A DNA stretch of 35,888 bases from Lysobacteraceae bacterium. GTDB taxonomy: Bacteria; Pseudomonadota; Gammaproteobacteria; Xanthomonadales; Rhodanobacteraceae. Position numbers and translations under genes: made by a program. The DNA is taken from assembly GCA_018969845.1 (NCBI GenBank), contig JAGWXP010000005.1, positions 1 to 35,888 on the forward strand, read 5' to 3'. Shown piece after piece: positions 21,609 through 31,058 of the stretch. Every line of letters starts with the position of its first letter. The first letter of the stretch is position 1. Under the pieces are notes generated by a model. The model was not told the origin of the DNA. It was given only the letters and a program-made list of their open reading frames with translations, and ran no database searches.

Positions 21609-23714
21609 ATGAGCTTCGATCCCGCACTCAGTCAGGGTCTGACGGAACTGATCGAACTGTTGTCGCAGGGCGAGCTCGGCCCGGCGCGCACGCGCGCCGA
21701 AATCCTTCTCAGGCGCTATCCCGAACAATCGGAACTATGGCGCTTGTCCGGCGTTTGCGCGTTGCAGCAGGGCGAATTCGACACGGCACGCCGCGCCCTG
21801 GATCAGGCCCTGAAACTGGCGCCGCAATCGGTCGAGAACTGGTGCAACCTGGCCAGTCTGCATACCGCACAGCGCGAATTCGGCGAGGCCGAGCGCGCCT
21901 TGCGCCACGCCCTGACACTGTCGCCACACCACGCCGCGGCCCTGAACAATCTCGGCAGCCTGCTCGACGCGCGCGGCGATTATTATGGCGCGGCGGAGTG
22001 CTTCGCCAAGGCGATTACCCAGCGCCCGGATTATGCGCGCGCCTGGGTCAACCAGGCCGCGGCCTTGCTCTCCGTGCGCCAGCTCACCCGCGCCGAGGCC
22101 AGCGCGCAACGCGCGGTCCGGCTCGCACCACATTGGGCGGACGCGCATTTCATTCTCGGCAACGTGCTCCACGCCGTGCGCAAGCCCGGTGCGCTGGATG
22201 CCTGGCGCGAGGCCGCGCGGCTGGCGCCGGGCAATCCGCAATACCAGTTCCAACTCGGCCTCGCCCAGGACGAAGAGGGCCATTTCGCCGCGGCGGTGCG
22301 CGCGTTCGAAGCTTGTCTCGCGCTCGCGTCGGACCACTTCCCCGCGCTGTCGCAACTGGCCTATCTGCACCGGCGCCTGTGCGACTGGCGCGCGCTGCCG
22401 CCGCTGTCACGGCGCCTGCTCACCGGCATCGACGCCGGCGCGCCGGGCATCACGCCGTTCTCGATGCTCGTGGAAGACACCACGCCCGCGCAGCAACTGG
22501 CCTGCGCGCGCGCCTTCGCCGCACAGCGCGAACAGGAAATCGAGCCACTGCAGCAACGCCTCGGCCCGCGCCCGCACGGCCGCCGCGAAGGCCCACTGCG
22601 CGTGGGTTTCGTGTCTGCGGGATTCGGTCAGCACCCGACCGCGCTGTTGATCGTGGAACTGATCGAACGCCTGCGCGGGCATGCGCTGCACACCATCGGT
22701 TACGCCACGACGCCAGACGACGGCAGTCCGCTGCGCAAGCGGCTGGCGGCGGCATTCGGCGAATTCCGCGAGCTGTCCTCGCGCGCGCTCGACGGCATGC
22801 TGCTCAAGCTGCGCGAGGACCGGCCCGACATCCTGATCGACCTGGACGGTTATTGCGAAGACGCCAAGCCCGAACTTTTCGCCCTGCGCCCGGTGCGCGT
22901 GCAGGTGAACTGGCTCGCCTATCCGGGCACGCTCGGCGCGCCGTGGTGCGACTACCTCATCGCCGACCGTTTTCTGATCCCGCCCGAACAGCGCGCGCAC
23001 TACAGCGAAAAAATCGTCTGGCTGCCGCGCTGCTACCAGCCGTCCGACACCACACGCGCACTCGGCGACGCGCCGCCACGGGCGCGTTACGGACTGCCCG
23101 CCAACGGCATCGTGTTCGCCTGCTTCAATCACACGTGGAAGTATACTTTGCGCAGTTTTGCGCGCTGGATGAAGATCCTCAAGGCCGCGCCGGACAGCGT
23201 GTTGTGGCTGCTCGCCGGGCCGCCGGGCAGTGGCGCCGACGAGCACCTGCGCCGCGCCGCGCAGGCCGCCGGGGTGGATCCGCGCCGCCTGCTGCTGGCG
23301 CTGCGCGTACCGCACGCGGAACATCTGGCGCGCTGCCGCCTGGTCGACCTGTTCCTCGACACCCATCCGTACAACGCGCACACGATTGCCTGCGACGCGC
23401 TGTGGGCCGGCTGTCCCGTGTTGACCGAACCTGGCCAGACCTTCGCCTCGCGCGTGGCCGGCAGCCTCAACCACCATCTGGGCATGGACGAAATGAACGC
23501 GGCGTCGGATCAGGAATACATCGACAAGGCCGTGCAACTGGCGCGTTTCCCGCCGATGCTGGCCACGCTGCGCGCACGCGTTGAAGAATTGCGCGCGAGT
23601 TCCGGCCTGTTCGACATGGCCGCCTACGCGAGCGACTTTGCCGCGGCGCTCACAGCGATGTTTCAGCGCAGCGAACGCGGCCTTGGCCCTGAGGATTTGG
23701 AGGTGCATGCATGA
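21609..23714 (+). CDS. TPR-containing O-linked GlcNAc transferase-like glycosyltransferase (GT41/SPINDLY-like)
   Basis: N-terminal TPRs then LRVGFVSAGFGQHPTALLI...DILIDLDGYCEDAKPELFALRPVRVQVNWLAYPGTLGAPWCDYLIADRFLIPPEQ...FACFNHTWKYTLRSFARWMKILKAAPDSVLWLL...DTHPYNAHTIACDALWAGCPVLTEPG. Confidence 0.9.
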   Translation: MSFDPALSQGLTELIELLSQGELGPARTRAEILLRRYPEQSELWRLSGVCALQQGEFDTARRALDQALKLAPQSVENWCNLASLHTAQREFGEAERALRHALTLSPHHAAALNNLGSLLDARGDYYGAAECFAKAITQRPDYARAWVNQAAALLSVRQLTRAEASAQRAVRLAPHWADAHFILGNVLHAVRKPGALDAWREAARLAPGNPQYQFQLGLAQDEEGHFAAAVRAFEACLALASDHFPALSQLAYLHRRLCDWRALPPLSRRLLTGIDAGAPGITPFSMLVEDTTPAQQLACARAFAAQREQEIEPLQQRLGPRPHGRREGPLRVGFVSAGFGQHPTALLIVELIERLRGHALHTIGYATTPDDGSPLRKRLAAAFGEFRELSSRALDGMLLKLREDRPDILIDLDGYCEDAKPELFALRPVRVQVNWLAYPGTLGAPWCDYLIADRFLIPPEQRAHYSEKIVWLPRCYQPSDTTRALGDAPPRARYGLPANGIVFACFNHTWKYTLRSFARWMKILKAAPDSVLWLLAGPPGSGADEHLRRAAQAAGVDPRRLLLALRVPHAEHLARCRLVDLFLDTHPYNAHTIACDALWAGCPVLTEPGQTFASRVAGSLNHHLGMDEMNAASDQEYIDKAVQLARFPPMLATLRARVEELRASSGLFDMAAYASDFAAALTAMFQRSERGLGPEDLEVHA

Positions 23715-24232
23715 GCGCGAGCGACCATTTCGTGCCGTTAAACCTGTGCGTGCTGACCGTTTCGGACACGCGCACGGCGGCGAACGACACGTCCGGCGAT
23801 TACCTGTGCGCGGCCCTGACGCAAACCGGCCACCGTCTGCAGGGACGACGCCTTTGCCGCGATGATTGCTATCGGGTGCGCGCCATCGTCGCGGACTGGA
23901 TCGCCGACGCGGCGGTGGATGGCGTGATCGTCACCGGCGGCACCGGCTTCACCGGCCGCGACTCCACGCCGGAGGCGATTGCTCCGCTGCTGGACAAGCA
24001 GATGCCGGGTTTCGGCGAGATGTTCCGCGCGTTGAGTTACGAGGAAATCGGCACTTCCACGCTGCAATCGCGCGCCTTCGCGGGCCTGGCCAACGCGACC
24101 TTCGTGTTCTGTCTGCCCGGTTCGACCTCGGCCTGTCGTACCGCCTGGGAAAAGTTGCTTTGTGCACAATTGGACGCGCGCACGCAGCCGTGCAATCTGG
24201 CCGGCCTGAAGCCTCGTCTGTCGGAAAAGTGA
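23711..24232 (+). CDS. moaB: Molybdenum cofactor biosynthesis protein B-like (MoaB/Mog family)
   Basis: [22 protein letters not shown]...[21 protein letters not shown]...[10 protein letters not shown]; start overlaps preceding stop (ATGA). Confidence 0.92.
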   Translation: MSASDHFVPLNLCVLTVSDTRTAANDTSGDYLCAALTQTGHRLQGRRLCRDDCYRVRAIVADWIADAAVDGVIVTGGTGFTGRDSTPEAIAPLLDKQMPGFGEMFRALSYEEIGTSTLQSRAFAGLANATFVFCLPGSTSACRTAWEKLLCAQLDARTQPCNLAGLKPRLSEK

Positions 24233-24238
24233 TCCGTC

Positions 24239-24505
24239 TCAGAACGCGGTAAACGAAGCCGGTGGCGCGACATCGGTGTTTCCACGTATCACCGCATCCA
24301 CGCGCGCCGCGGGCGGCCCGGCATGCAGCCAGCGCTCGAGTTCGTCCAGCGCGACGGCTGCGCCGCAGGCCAGCACTTCGACGCTGCCGTCCGGCAGATT
24401 TTTGGCGTAGCCGGTCAGGCCAAGCCGCTGCGCCTGATTGCGCGTCGAAGCACGGAAAAACACGCCCTGCACGCGGCCACGCACGATGAACTTCACACAG
24501 GGCAT
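24239..24505 (-). CDS. acyP: Acylphosphatase
   Basis: MPCVKFIVRGRVQGVFFRASTRNQAQRLGLTGYAKNLPDGSVEVLACG. Confidence 0.95.
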   Translation of the reverse strand: MPCVKFIVRGRVQGVFFRASTRNQAQRLGLTGYAKNLPDGSVEVLACGAAVALDELERWLHAGPPAARVDAVIRGNTDVAPPASFTAF

Positions 24506-24508
24506 CGC

Positions 24509-24967
24509 TCAATGAATGCCGGTGACGTCGATCAGATCCTTCTTCTGCAACGGGCCGAGAAAGGTCTTGGCCAGATGCCCATCGGGCGCGATCACGAAGG
24601 TATTGGGCAGGCCTTTGGGCGCGCCGAAATCCCTGGGCGGATTGTCGATGTCCACGATCGATACCGGATAGCTCAGCGGATGCGACTTGAGGAATTTCTC
24701 GATGTCGGCCTTGTCGGCGTCCTCGAAATCCATGCCGATCGCGGCGACCTTGTCGCGGTGCGAGGCGACGAATGCGGAAATGTCCGGCAGTTCCTTCAGG
24801 CACGGCGAGCACCAGGTCGCCCAGAAGTTCACGATCACCCACTTGCCCCGGTGCGCGGCGAGATCGAAACGGGCGCCGTCCAGCGTTTTCACGCTCAGTT
24901 CCGGTTTCGGCGCGGCAGCGAATGCCGGCCACGCCGCAGCCAACAGCAACACGAACACATATTTCAT
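24509..24967 (-). CDS. TlpA-family thioredoxin-like periplasmic protein
   Basis: Signal peptide MKYVFVLLLAAAWPAFAAA; VNFWATWCSPCLKELP. Confidence 0.9.
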   Translation of the reverse strand: MKYVFVLLLAAAWPAFAAAPKPELSVKTLDGARFDLAAHRGKWVIVNFWATWCSPCLKELPDISAFVASHRDKVAAIGMDFEDADKADIEKFLKSHPLSYPVSIVDIDNPPRDFGAPKGLPNTFVIAPDGHLAKTFLGPLQKKDLIDVTGIH

Positions 24968-25041
24968 CGGATTCTCCGCATTTGGCAATGCTCAACAGAC
25001 CGCGGCAACAGCGCAATGCTTGCGCGATCTGGCAAACTTAA

Positions 25042-26012
<971 letters not shown>

Positions 26013-26027
26013 TTCTTGCCGCCTGCG

Positions 26028-26033
26028 TATAAT
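26028..26033 (+). promoter_or_regulatory. Putative -10 box (TATAAT) upstream of the acyl-CoA dehydrogenase
   Basis: Exact TATAAT 27 nt before the ATG; no convincing -35. Confidence 0.35.
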
Positions 26034-26060
26034 CGGCGCCTTCGCTGCGGAGATCTGCCC

Positions 26061-27731
26061 ATGCCGTTTCTGCAAGCCGCGCCGGTGTTGAGCAACCAGT
26101 ATCTGGACGACCGCGTACTGCGTTCGTACCTGCGCCGAGTGCTGCCACGCACGGTGCTTGGCGCGATCGAATCGGACCTGACCGACCTCGGCGAATACGC
26201 AGCCAGCGCGTGGGCATCGGCGCGCGCGCGCGCGCCGGCAGATCCCGAGCTGGTGCAATGGAGCGTATGGGGCGAGCGTATCGACCGCATTGAACTCACC
26301 CCGGCGTGGATGGCCGCGCAACCGCTGGCCGCACGTCACGGTCTGGTCGCCGCCGGCCACGAGACCACACACGGAGCGCATGCGCGAGTCCATCAATTTT
26401 CGCTTGTATACTTGTTCCATTGCGCCAGCGAGTTCTACACCTGTCCGCTGGCGATGACCGACGGCGTGGCGACCGCGCTCAAGGCATCCGGCAACCAGCG
26501 CCTGATCGAGCGCGCATTGCCGCATCTGCTGAGCCGCGATCCGGATCAATTCTGGACCGCCGGCCAGTGGATGACGGAAAACGCCGGAGGATCCGACGTC
26601 GCCGGCACGGAAACAACGGCGCGCGAGGAAAACGGCCGCTGGCGCCTGTACGGACGCAAGTGGTTCGTTTCGGCGATCAACGCACAGGCCGCGCTGGCGC
26701 TGGCGCGTCCGGCCGGCGCACCGGCCGGATCCGACGCGCTCGCACTGTTTTACCTGGAACCGCGCAAGCCGGACGGGCGCTGGCGCAACATCGCCGTCGA
26801 CCGGCTCAAGGACAAGCTCGGCACGCGCGAGTTGCCGACCGCGGAAATCCACCTCAACGGCACGCCAGCGGAACTCGTCGGCGAGGCGAAGTTCGGCGTG
26901 CGCCAGATCGCACCGGTGCTCAACATCACGCGCACCTGGAATGCGGTCGGCGCCTTGGCGACCATGCGCCGCTGCATCGCGCTGGCGCGCGATTACGCGA
27001 ACCGCCGCATCGCCTTCGGCAAACCGCTCGCCGAGCAACCACTGTTCCAGGACACGCTCGCGGGAATGCAGGCCGAGTTCGAAGCCGCCTTCCATCTCGT
27101 CTTTTTCGTCACCGAACTGCTCGGTCGGGTGCAGGCGGGACAGGCCGATGATGCGCAGCAGAATCTGCTGCGCCTGCTCACGCCGCTGGCCAAGTTGTGG
27201 ACCGGCAAGCTCGCCGTGGCGATCGCATCGGAAACCTGCGAGTGCATCGGCGGCGTCGGCTATCTGGAAGACAGCGGTATTCCGCAACTGCTGCGCGACG
27301 CGCAGGTGTGGCCGATCTGGGAAGGTGCGAGCAACGTGCAGGCGCTGGATTTCCTGCGCGCCTTGCGTGCCGCCGGCGGCTTGCAGCCGCTGCTCTCGGC
27401 GCAGCGCACGATTCTGTCGCAGGTGCAGGCGCCGGAACTCGACGCCTGCGCACGCGCCGCACGCGAAGCGGCGACACGCATCGCCGAATGGCTGCAGAAG
27501 GCTTCGACCGGCGAGCGCGAGCGCCTAGAAGCCGGCGGCCGCGAACTCGCGTTCGGGCTTGCGCGCATGCTCGCCTTGTCACTGCTCGCGCGCCACGCCG
27601 AATGGGCACTGCGCGCCGAGAACGATCCGCGCCCCGCCGCTGCCGCGCGCCGCTTCGCCGACCACGGCCTGCTGCGCCTGAAATCCGACGGCCTGCGCGA
27701 CGCGCAGATGTTGGCCAGCGACAGCTATTGA
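26061..27731 (+). CDS. Acyl-CoA dehydrogenase family protein (AidB-like)
   Basis: TDGVATALKASGNQ...DQFWTAGQWMTENAGGSDV...RRIAFGKPLAEQPLFQDTLAGMQAEFEAAF...ECIGGVGYLEDSGIPQLLRDAQVWPIWEGASNVQALD. Confidence 0.9.
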   Translation: MPFLQAAPVLSNQYLDDRVLRSYLRRVLPRTVLGAIESDLTDLGEYAASAWASARARAPADPELVQWSVWGERIDRIELTPAWMAAQPLAARHGLVAAGHETTHGAHARVHQFSLVYLFHCASEFYTCPLAMTDGVATALKASGNQRLIERALPHLLSRDPDQFWTAGQWMTENAGGSDVAGTETTAREENGRWRLYGRKWFVSAINAQAALALARPAGAPAGSDALALFYLEPRKPDGRWRNIAVDRLKDKLGTRELPTAEIHLNGTPAELVGEAKFGVRQIAPVLNITRTWNAVGALATMRRCIALARDYANRRIAFGKPLAEQPLFQDTLAGMQAEFEAAFHLVFFVTELLGRVQAGQADDAQQNLLRLLTPLAKLWTGKLAVAIASETCECIGGVGYLEDSGIPQLLRDAQVWPIWEGASNVQALDFLRALRAAGGLQPLLSAQRTILSQVQAPELDACARAAREAATRIAEWLQKASTGERERLEAGGRELAFGLARMLALSLLARHAEWALRAENDPRPAAAARRFADHGLLRLKSDGLRDAQMLASDSY

Positions 27732-27741
27732 GGATCACGCC

Positions 27742-28230
27742 ATGCTCCAGCACCTGACCATCGTCGCCACCGGCGGCACCATCGACAAGATTTATTTCGA
27801 CGACAAGTCCGCCTACCAGATCGGTGCGCCGCAGATCGGCGAGATCCTGACCCAGCTCGGCGTCGCGTTCGCGTTCGAGGTGATCGCGCTGATGCGCAAG
27901 GACAGCCTGCACATGGACGATGCCGACCGTGACCTGATCCGGCGCACTATACTCGCGCAGCCGCACCGCCACGTGCTGGTCACGCACGGCACCGACACGA
28001 TGGTGGAGACCGCGCGCGCGCTTGCCGGCATTGCGGGCAAGACCATCGTCCTGACCGGCGCGCTCAATCCCGCGCGTTTTCAGGGTTCGGATGCGGTGTT
28101 CAACATCGGCTGCGCGGTCGGTGCGATTCAGGCCTTGCCCGACGGCGTCTATATCGCCATGAATGGGCGTGTGTGGGATCCGGCACGCGTGCGCAAGAAC
28201 CGTGAGGCGAACCGCTTCGAAGCGAGTTGA
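27742..28230 (+). CDS. Short (N-domain only) asparaginase-like protein
   Basis: LTIVATGGTIDK and VLVTHGTDTMVETA motifs of L-asparaginase; only 162 aa. Confidence 0.85.
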   Translation: MLQHLTIVATGGTIDKIYFDDKSAYQIGAPQIGEILTQLGVAFAFEVIALMRKDSLHMDDADRDLIRRTILAQPHRHVLVTHGTDTMVETARALAGIAGKTIVLTGALNPARFQGSDAVFNIGCAVGAIQALPDGVYIAMNGRVWDPARVRKNREANRFEAS

Positions 28231-28236
28231 AAAAAA

Positions 28237-28253
28237 GGCCGCATCGAGCGGCC
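28237..28253 (-). terminator. Terminator for the 844-aa secreted protein gene
   Basis: Minus strand GGCCGC-tcgat-GCGGCC-TTTTTTT. Confidence 0.75.
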
Positions 28254-28271
28254 CTGTCAGGTCAGTCGCAA

Positions 28272-28304
28272 GGACGGGCCGCATAGTGCGGCCCGTCCGG
28301 TTTT
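28272..28304 (+). terminator. Terminator downstream of the asparaginase-like gene
   Basis: GGACGGGCCGC-atagt-GCGGCCCGTCC-gg-TTTT (11-bp perfect stem). Confidence 0.75.
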
Positions 28305-28307
28305 CGC

Positions 28308-30842
28308 CTACTGCACGGTCAAGGTGACGTCGTCGAGCACGAACGAAGTCTGGTTCGACGAGTCCTCGGTACCGGTGAACTGGATCCTCACGGTCTGGCC
28401 GATATAGGCGGCCAGACTGTCGGTGTGCACCGCGTATCCCGACGCCGCGTTGAGATTCGAGAACGTGCGGATCGTCTTCAGCAGCGTGCCCGAACTCGAG
28501 TACACCTGCACGTTGAGCTTGTCGTAGGCCGTGCTCGTGGTCGTTTCGGCGGTGTCGATATGCAGGTAGTACTGCAACGTGGCCGATGTCTTTCCGGCCG
28601 GGATCGTCACGGTCTGCGCCAGGGTATCGGTGTGCGTCGTGCCGTAGCCGTCAAGCCAGACGAACCATGAACCGGCGTGCGCGGATTCGCCGGAACAACT
28701 GCTGTTGCTGCACAGGATTCCGGAGCTCATTGTCCACGGCGACGCGGCACCGCTCTCGAAGCCGGTGTTGCCGAGCAACTGGCTCGAACCGCCGCCGCCG
28801 CTGACCGTGACCGAGTGGGTCGCCGTGCTGGTCTTGCCGCTGACGCCGTCGGTCACTGTCTCAGTCACCGAGTAGGTACCGGAGGCTGTGTAGGTGTGGC
28901 TCGGATTCTGCGTTGCCGACGCGCTGCCGTCGCCGAAATTCCACGACCAGGACGAGATCGTACCGCCCGAATCGGTGGAGGTATCGGTAAATGCAACCGC
29001 AAGTCCATTCACGGAATCCGTGAAGCTGGCAGTCGGTGTACCACCGGTGGCCGCCGCATTCACGGTCAGGTTCAGCGCCGTGGTGTGCGTCAGCGATCCG
29101 CTAGTGCCCGTGATCGTCATTGTCGACGTTCCGGTCGCGGCCGTGGCGCTCGCGCTCAGGGTCAGCGTGCTTGAACCGGCCGTGCTCGCCGGGCTGAACG
29201 ACGCGGTCACGCCGGACGGCAGACCCGATGCGCTCAACGCGACGCTGCCGCCGAACCCGTTCTGCGGCGATACCGTCACCGTGCTGGTGCCGCTTGCGCC
29301 CTGCGCAATGCCCAGTGATGCCGGCGCTGCCGCGATCGAGAAATCCGGCGCCGGCGCGGTCGAGGACACCGCAAAGATCAGGTCATCGGATTCGTCGTAG
29401 CTGCCGGTACTGCATGGCGAGGCGCTGCCCTGGTAGCGGAAGTGCGCGCGCACGGCCTGCAATCCGCCGGCCGGCAGCGTGAACGTGGTCGACAGCGTCT
29501 GCGCTCCCGCGGCCGATGGCGTGATCGTGCTGAGGAAGGTCCAGCTCGGATTGGTCGCATCTGCGGCCGAATACAGGTCCAGCGCATCCGCCGTGCTGTA
29601 CGCCCATACCGTTGCGCTCACCTGCGCGGTCTTGCCTGCTGTCAGGGGGCCGCCGTCGGTGGAACTGATCACGATGCGATCATCGGACTCATCCGAATGG
29701 AACGTGCCGGAATTGCCATCCGCACACGAGTTGTTGATCGTGTTCGGCTGATTCGGTTCGGCACCGCCGGACAGCGTGCCACGCCCGACCAGCAAGGTGC
29801 CGGAATCGCAGGACGCGCCCACGCTCGCGCATTCGGGCGCCAGCAATGTGGAATTGTATACAGCAGTCGAACCGCCGCCACCGCTGGCGACCACGGTCAG
29901 ATTCACCGTTGTCGTGTGCGAAAGGCTGCCCGATGTGCCGGTGACGATGACCGTCGCCGCGCCGGCCGCGGCCGTGCTGCTCGCGGTCAGGGTCAACGTG
30001 GTCGAGGCCGCCGAACTGGCCGGGCTGAACGATGCGGTCACGCCGCTCGGCAGGCCCGAGGCACTGAACGACACGGCGCTGGCGAAGCCATTGGATGGCG
30101 TTACCGTCACCGTGGTGCTGGCGCTGGCACCCTGATTCACGCTGACGCTCTGCGGCGCTGCCGTCAGCGCGAAATCGGGCGTTCCGCCGCCGCTCGGGTT
30201 GAACACGATGCCAAGCACCGGGTGCAGTTCGATGCCATTCGGTGCCACACCGGTCTGGCCGTGCAGGAAGTCAAACATGCCCACGCCCGTGAGCTGCACC
30301 GGAATGTTGGCGGTCTGGAAACTGGTTGTCGCGGTGTATTTCGCGTCGAACTGCCCCCGCGTGTTCTGGATGTCGGCCGCGAACGGGCTGCCGGCGCCGA
30401 CGCAGGCAGGATCGGGAATCTCGGCAATCATGGTGTTGCCGGACGCATCCTGGATCACCAGGTGATAGTCCGAATCATTTTCAAGCTTGTATTCGACCAG
30501 GGTGGCATCGAGCACCCAGGTGGTGGTCTCGTAAGGCGACACGCGATTGTTCGGCGGAATCGGGTTCGGCGCCGTCCAACTGCGCAGCGTCACGATCGTG
30601 TTGTTCTGCGGATTGGTCAGATTCACCAAACCGGCGTCGGCATCGGTGCCGGTCTTGACCGACCAGCGTTCCACGCCGCAACTGCCGGTGCTGGCATTGG
30701 GCGTGGCCACCAATGCTTCGTGTTCGGCGTCAGGTTCGACGCCGTGGAATTGATCCAGGGCAAAAGCCGAAAAAGCGCTCAGCGCAAGCGCGGCAAACGC
30801 CGTGCAGCGCGCAATCGTGCGCAAAAAAAAGCTACGGGGCAT
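28308..30842 (-). CDS. Secreted Ig-like/PKD repeat protein with uncharacterised N-terminal domain
   Basis: Signal peptide; N-domain ending GVGMFDFLHGQTGVAPNGIELHPVLGIVFN; two Ig-like repeats (NQGASASTTVTVTPSNGF...SGLPSGVTASFSPAS); one PKD (SWSWNFGDGSASATQNPSHTYTASGTYSVTETV); C-terminal domain shared with the next gene. Confidence 0.85.
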   Translation of the reverse strand: MPRSFFLRTIARCTAFAALALSAFSAFALDQFHGVEPDAEHEALVATPNASTGSCGVERWSVKTGTDADAGLVNLTNPQNNTIVTLRSWTAPNPIPPNNRVSPYETTTWVLDATLVEYKLENDSDYHLVIQDASGNTMIAEIPDPACVGAGSPFAADIQNTRGQFDAKYTATTSFQTANIPVQLTGVGMFDFLHGQTGVAPNGIELHPVLGIVFNPSGGGTPDFALTAAPQSVSVNQGASASTTVTVTPSNGFASAVSFSASGLPSGVTASFSPASSAASTTLTLTASSTAAAGAATVIVTGTSGSLSHTTTVNLTVVASGGGGSTAVYNSTLLAPECASVGASCDSGTLLVGRGTLSGGAEPNQPNTINNSCADGNSGTFHSDESDDRIVISSTDGGPLTAGKTAQVSATVWAYSTADALDLYSAADATNPSWTFLSTITPSAAGAQTLSTTFTLPAGGLQAVRAHFRYQGSASPCSTGSYDESDDLIFAVSSTAPAPDFSIAAAPASLGIAQGASGTSTVTVSPQNGFGGSVALSASGLPSGVTASFSPASTAGSSTLTLSASATAATGTSTMTITGTSGSLTHTTALNLTVNAAATGGTPTASFTDSVNGLAVAFTDTSTDSGGTISSWSWNFGDGSASATQNPSHTYTASGTYSVTETVTDGVSGKTSTATHSVTVSGGGGSSQLLGNTGFESGAASPWTMSSGILCSNSSCSGESAHAGSWFVWLDGYGTTHTDTLAQTVTIPAGKTSATLQYYLHIDTAETTTSTAYDKLNVQVYSSSGTLLKTIRTFSNLNAASGYAVHTDSLAAYIGQTVRIQFTGTEDSSNQTSFVLDDVTLTVQ

Positions 30843-30983
30843 GGTCCATCTCCCAAACGTCGTCGTCAGGAGTCATCGCTTGTAACGGGCACGCGAGCCG
30901 AACGCGATGACAGTACGCCCGGCACATCCGCCCCCAGCCCCTGTCCGGAACCGGTGCGATCCCCATCGCACAGGCCGGCTTAT

Positions 30984-31006
30984 GCAGGCCGCATTGTGCG
31001 GCCTGC
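30984..31006. repeat. Second hairpin downstream of the 808-aa gene
   Basis: GCAGGCCGC-attgt-GCGGCCTGC, near-identical core to 28277-28293. Confidence 0.6.
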
Positions 31007-31015
31007 GCATGTCAG

Positions 31016-31045
31016 CAAAAAGACAGGCCGCGCCGGTGCGCGGCC
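31016..31045 (-). terminator. Terminator for the 808-aa secreted protein gene
   Basis: Minus strand GGCCGCGC-accg-GCGCGGCC-tgTCTTTTTG. Confidence 0.75.
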
Positions 31046-31058
31046 CGTCCGGTAACGC

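Noticed and set aside
29442-31055. 537-aa plus-strand ORF antisense to the 844-aa secreted protein
   Set aside because: Same antisense artefact; no domain recognised.
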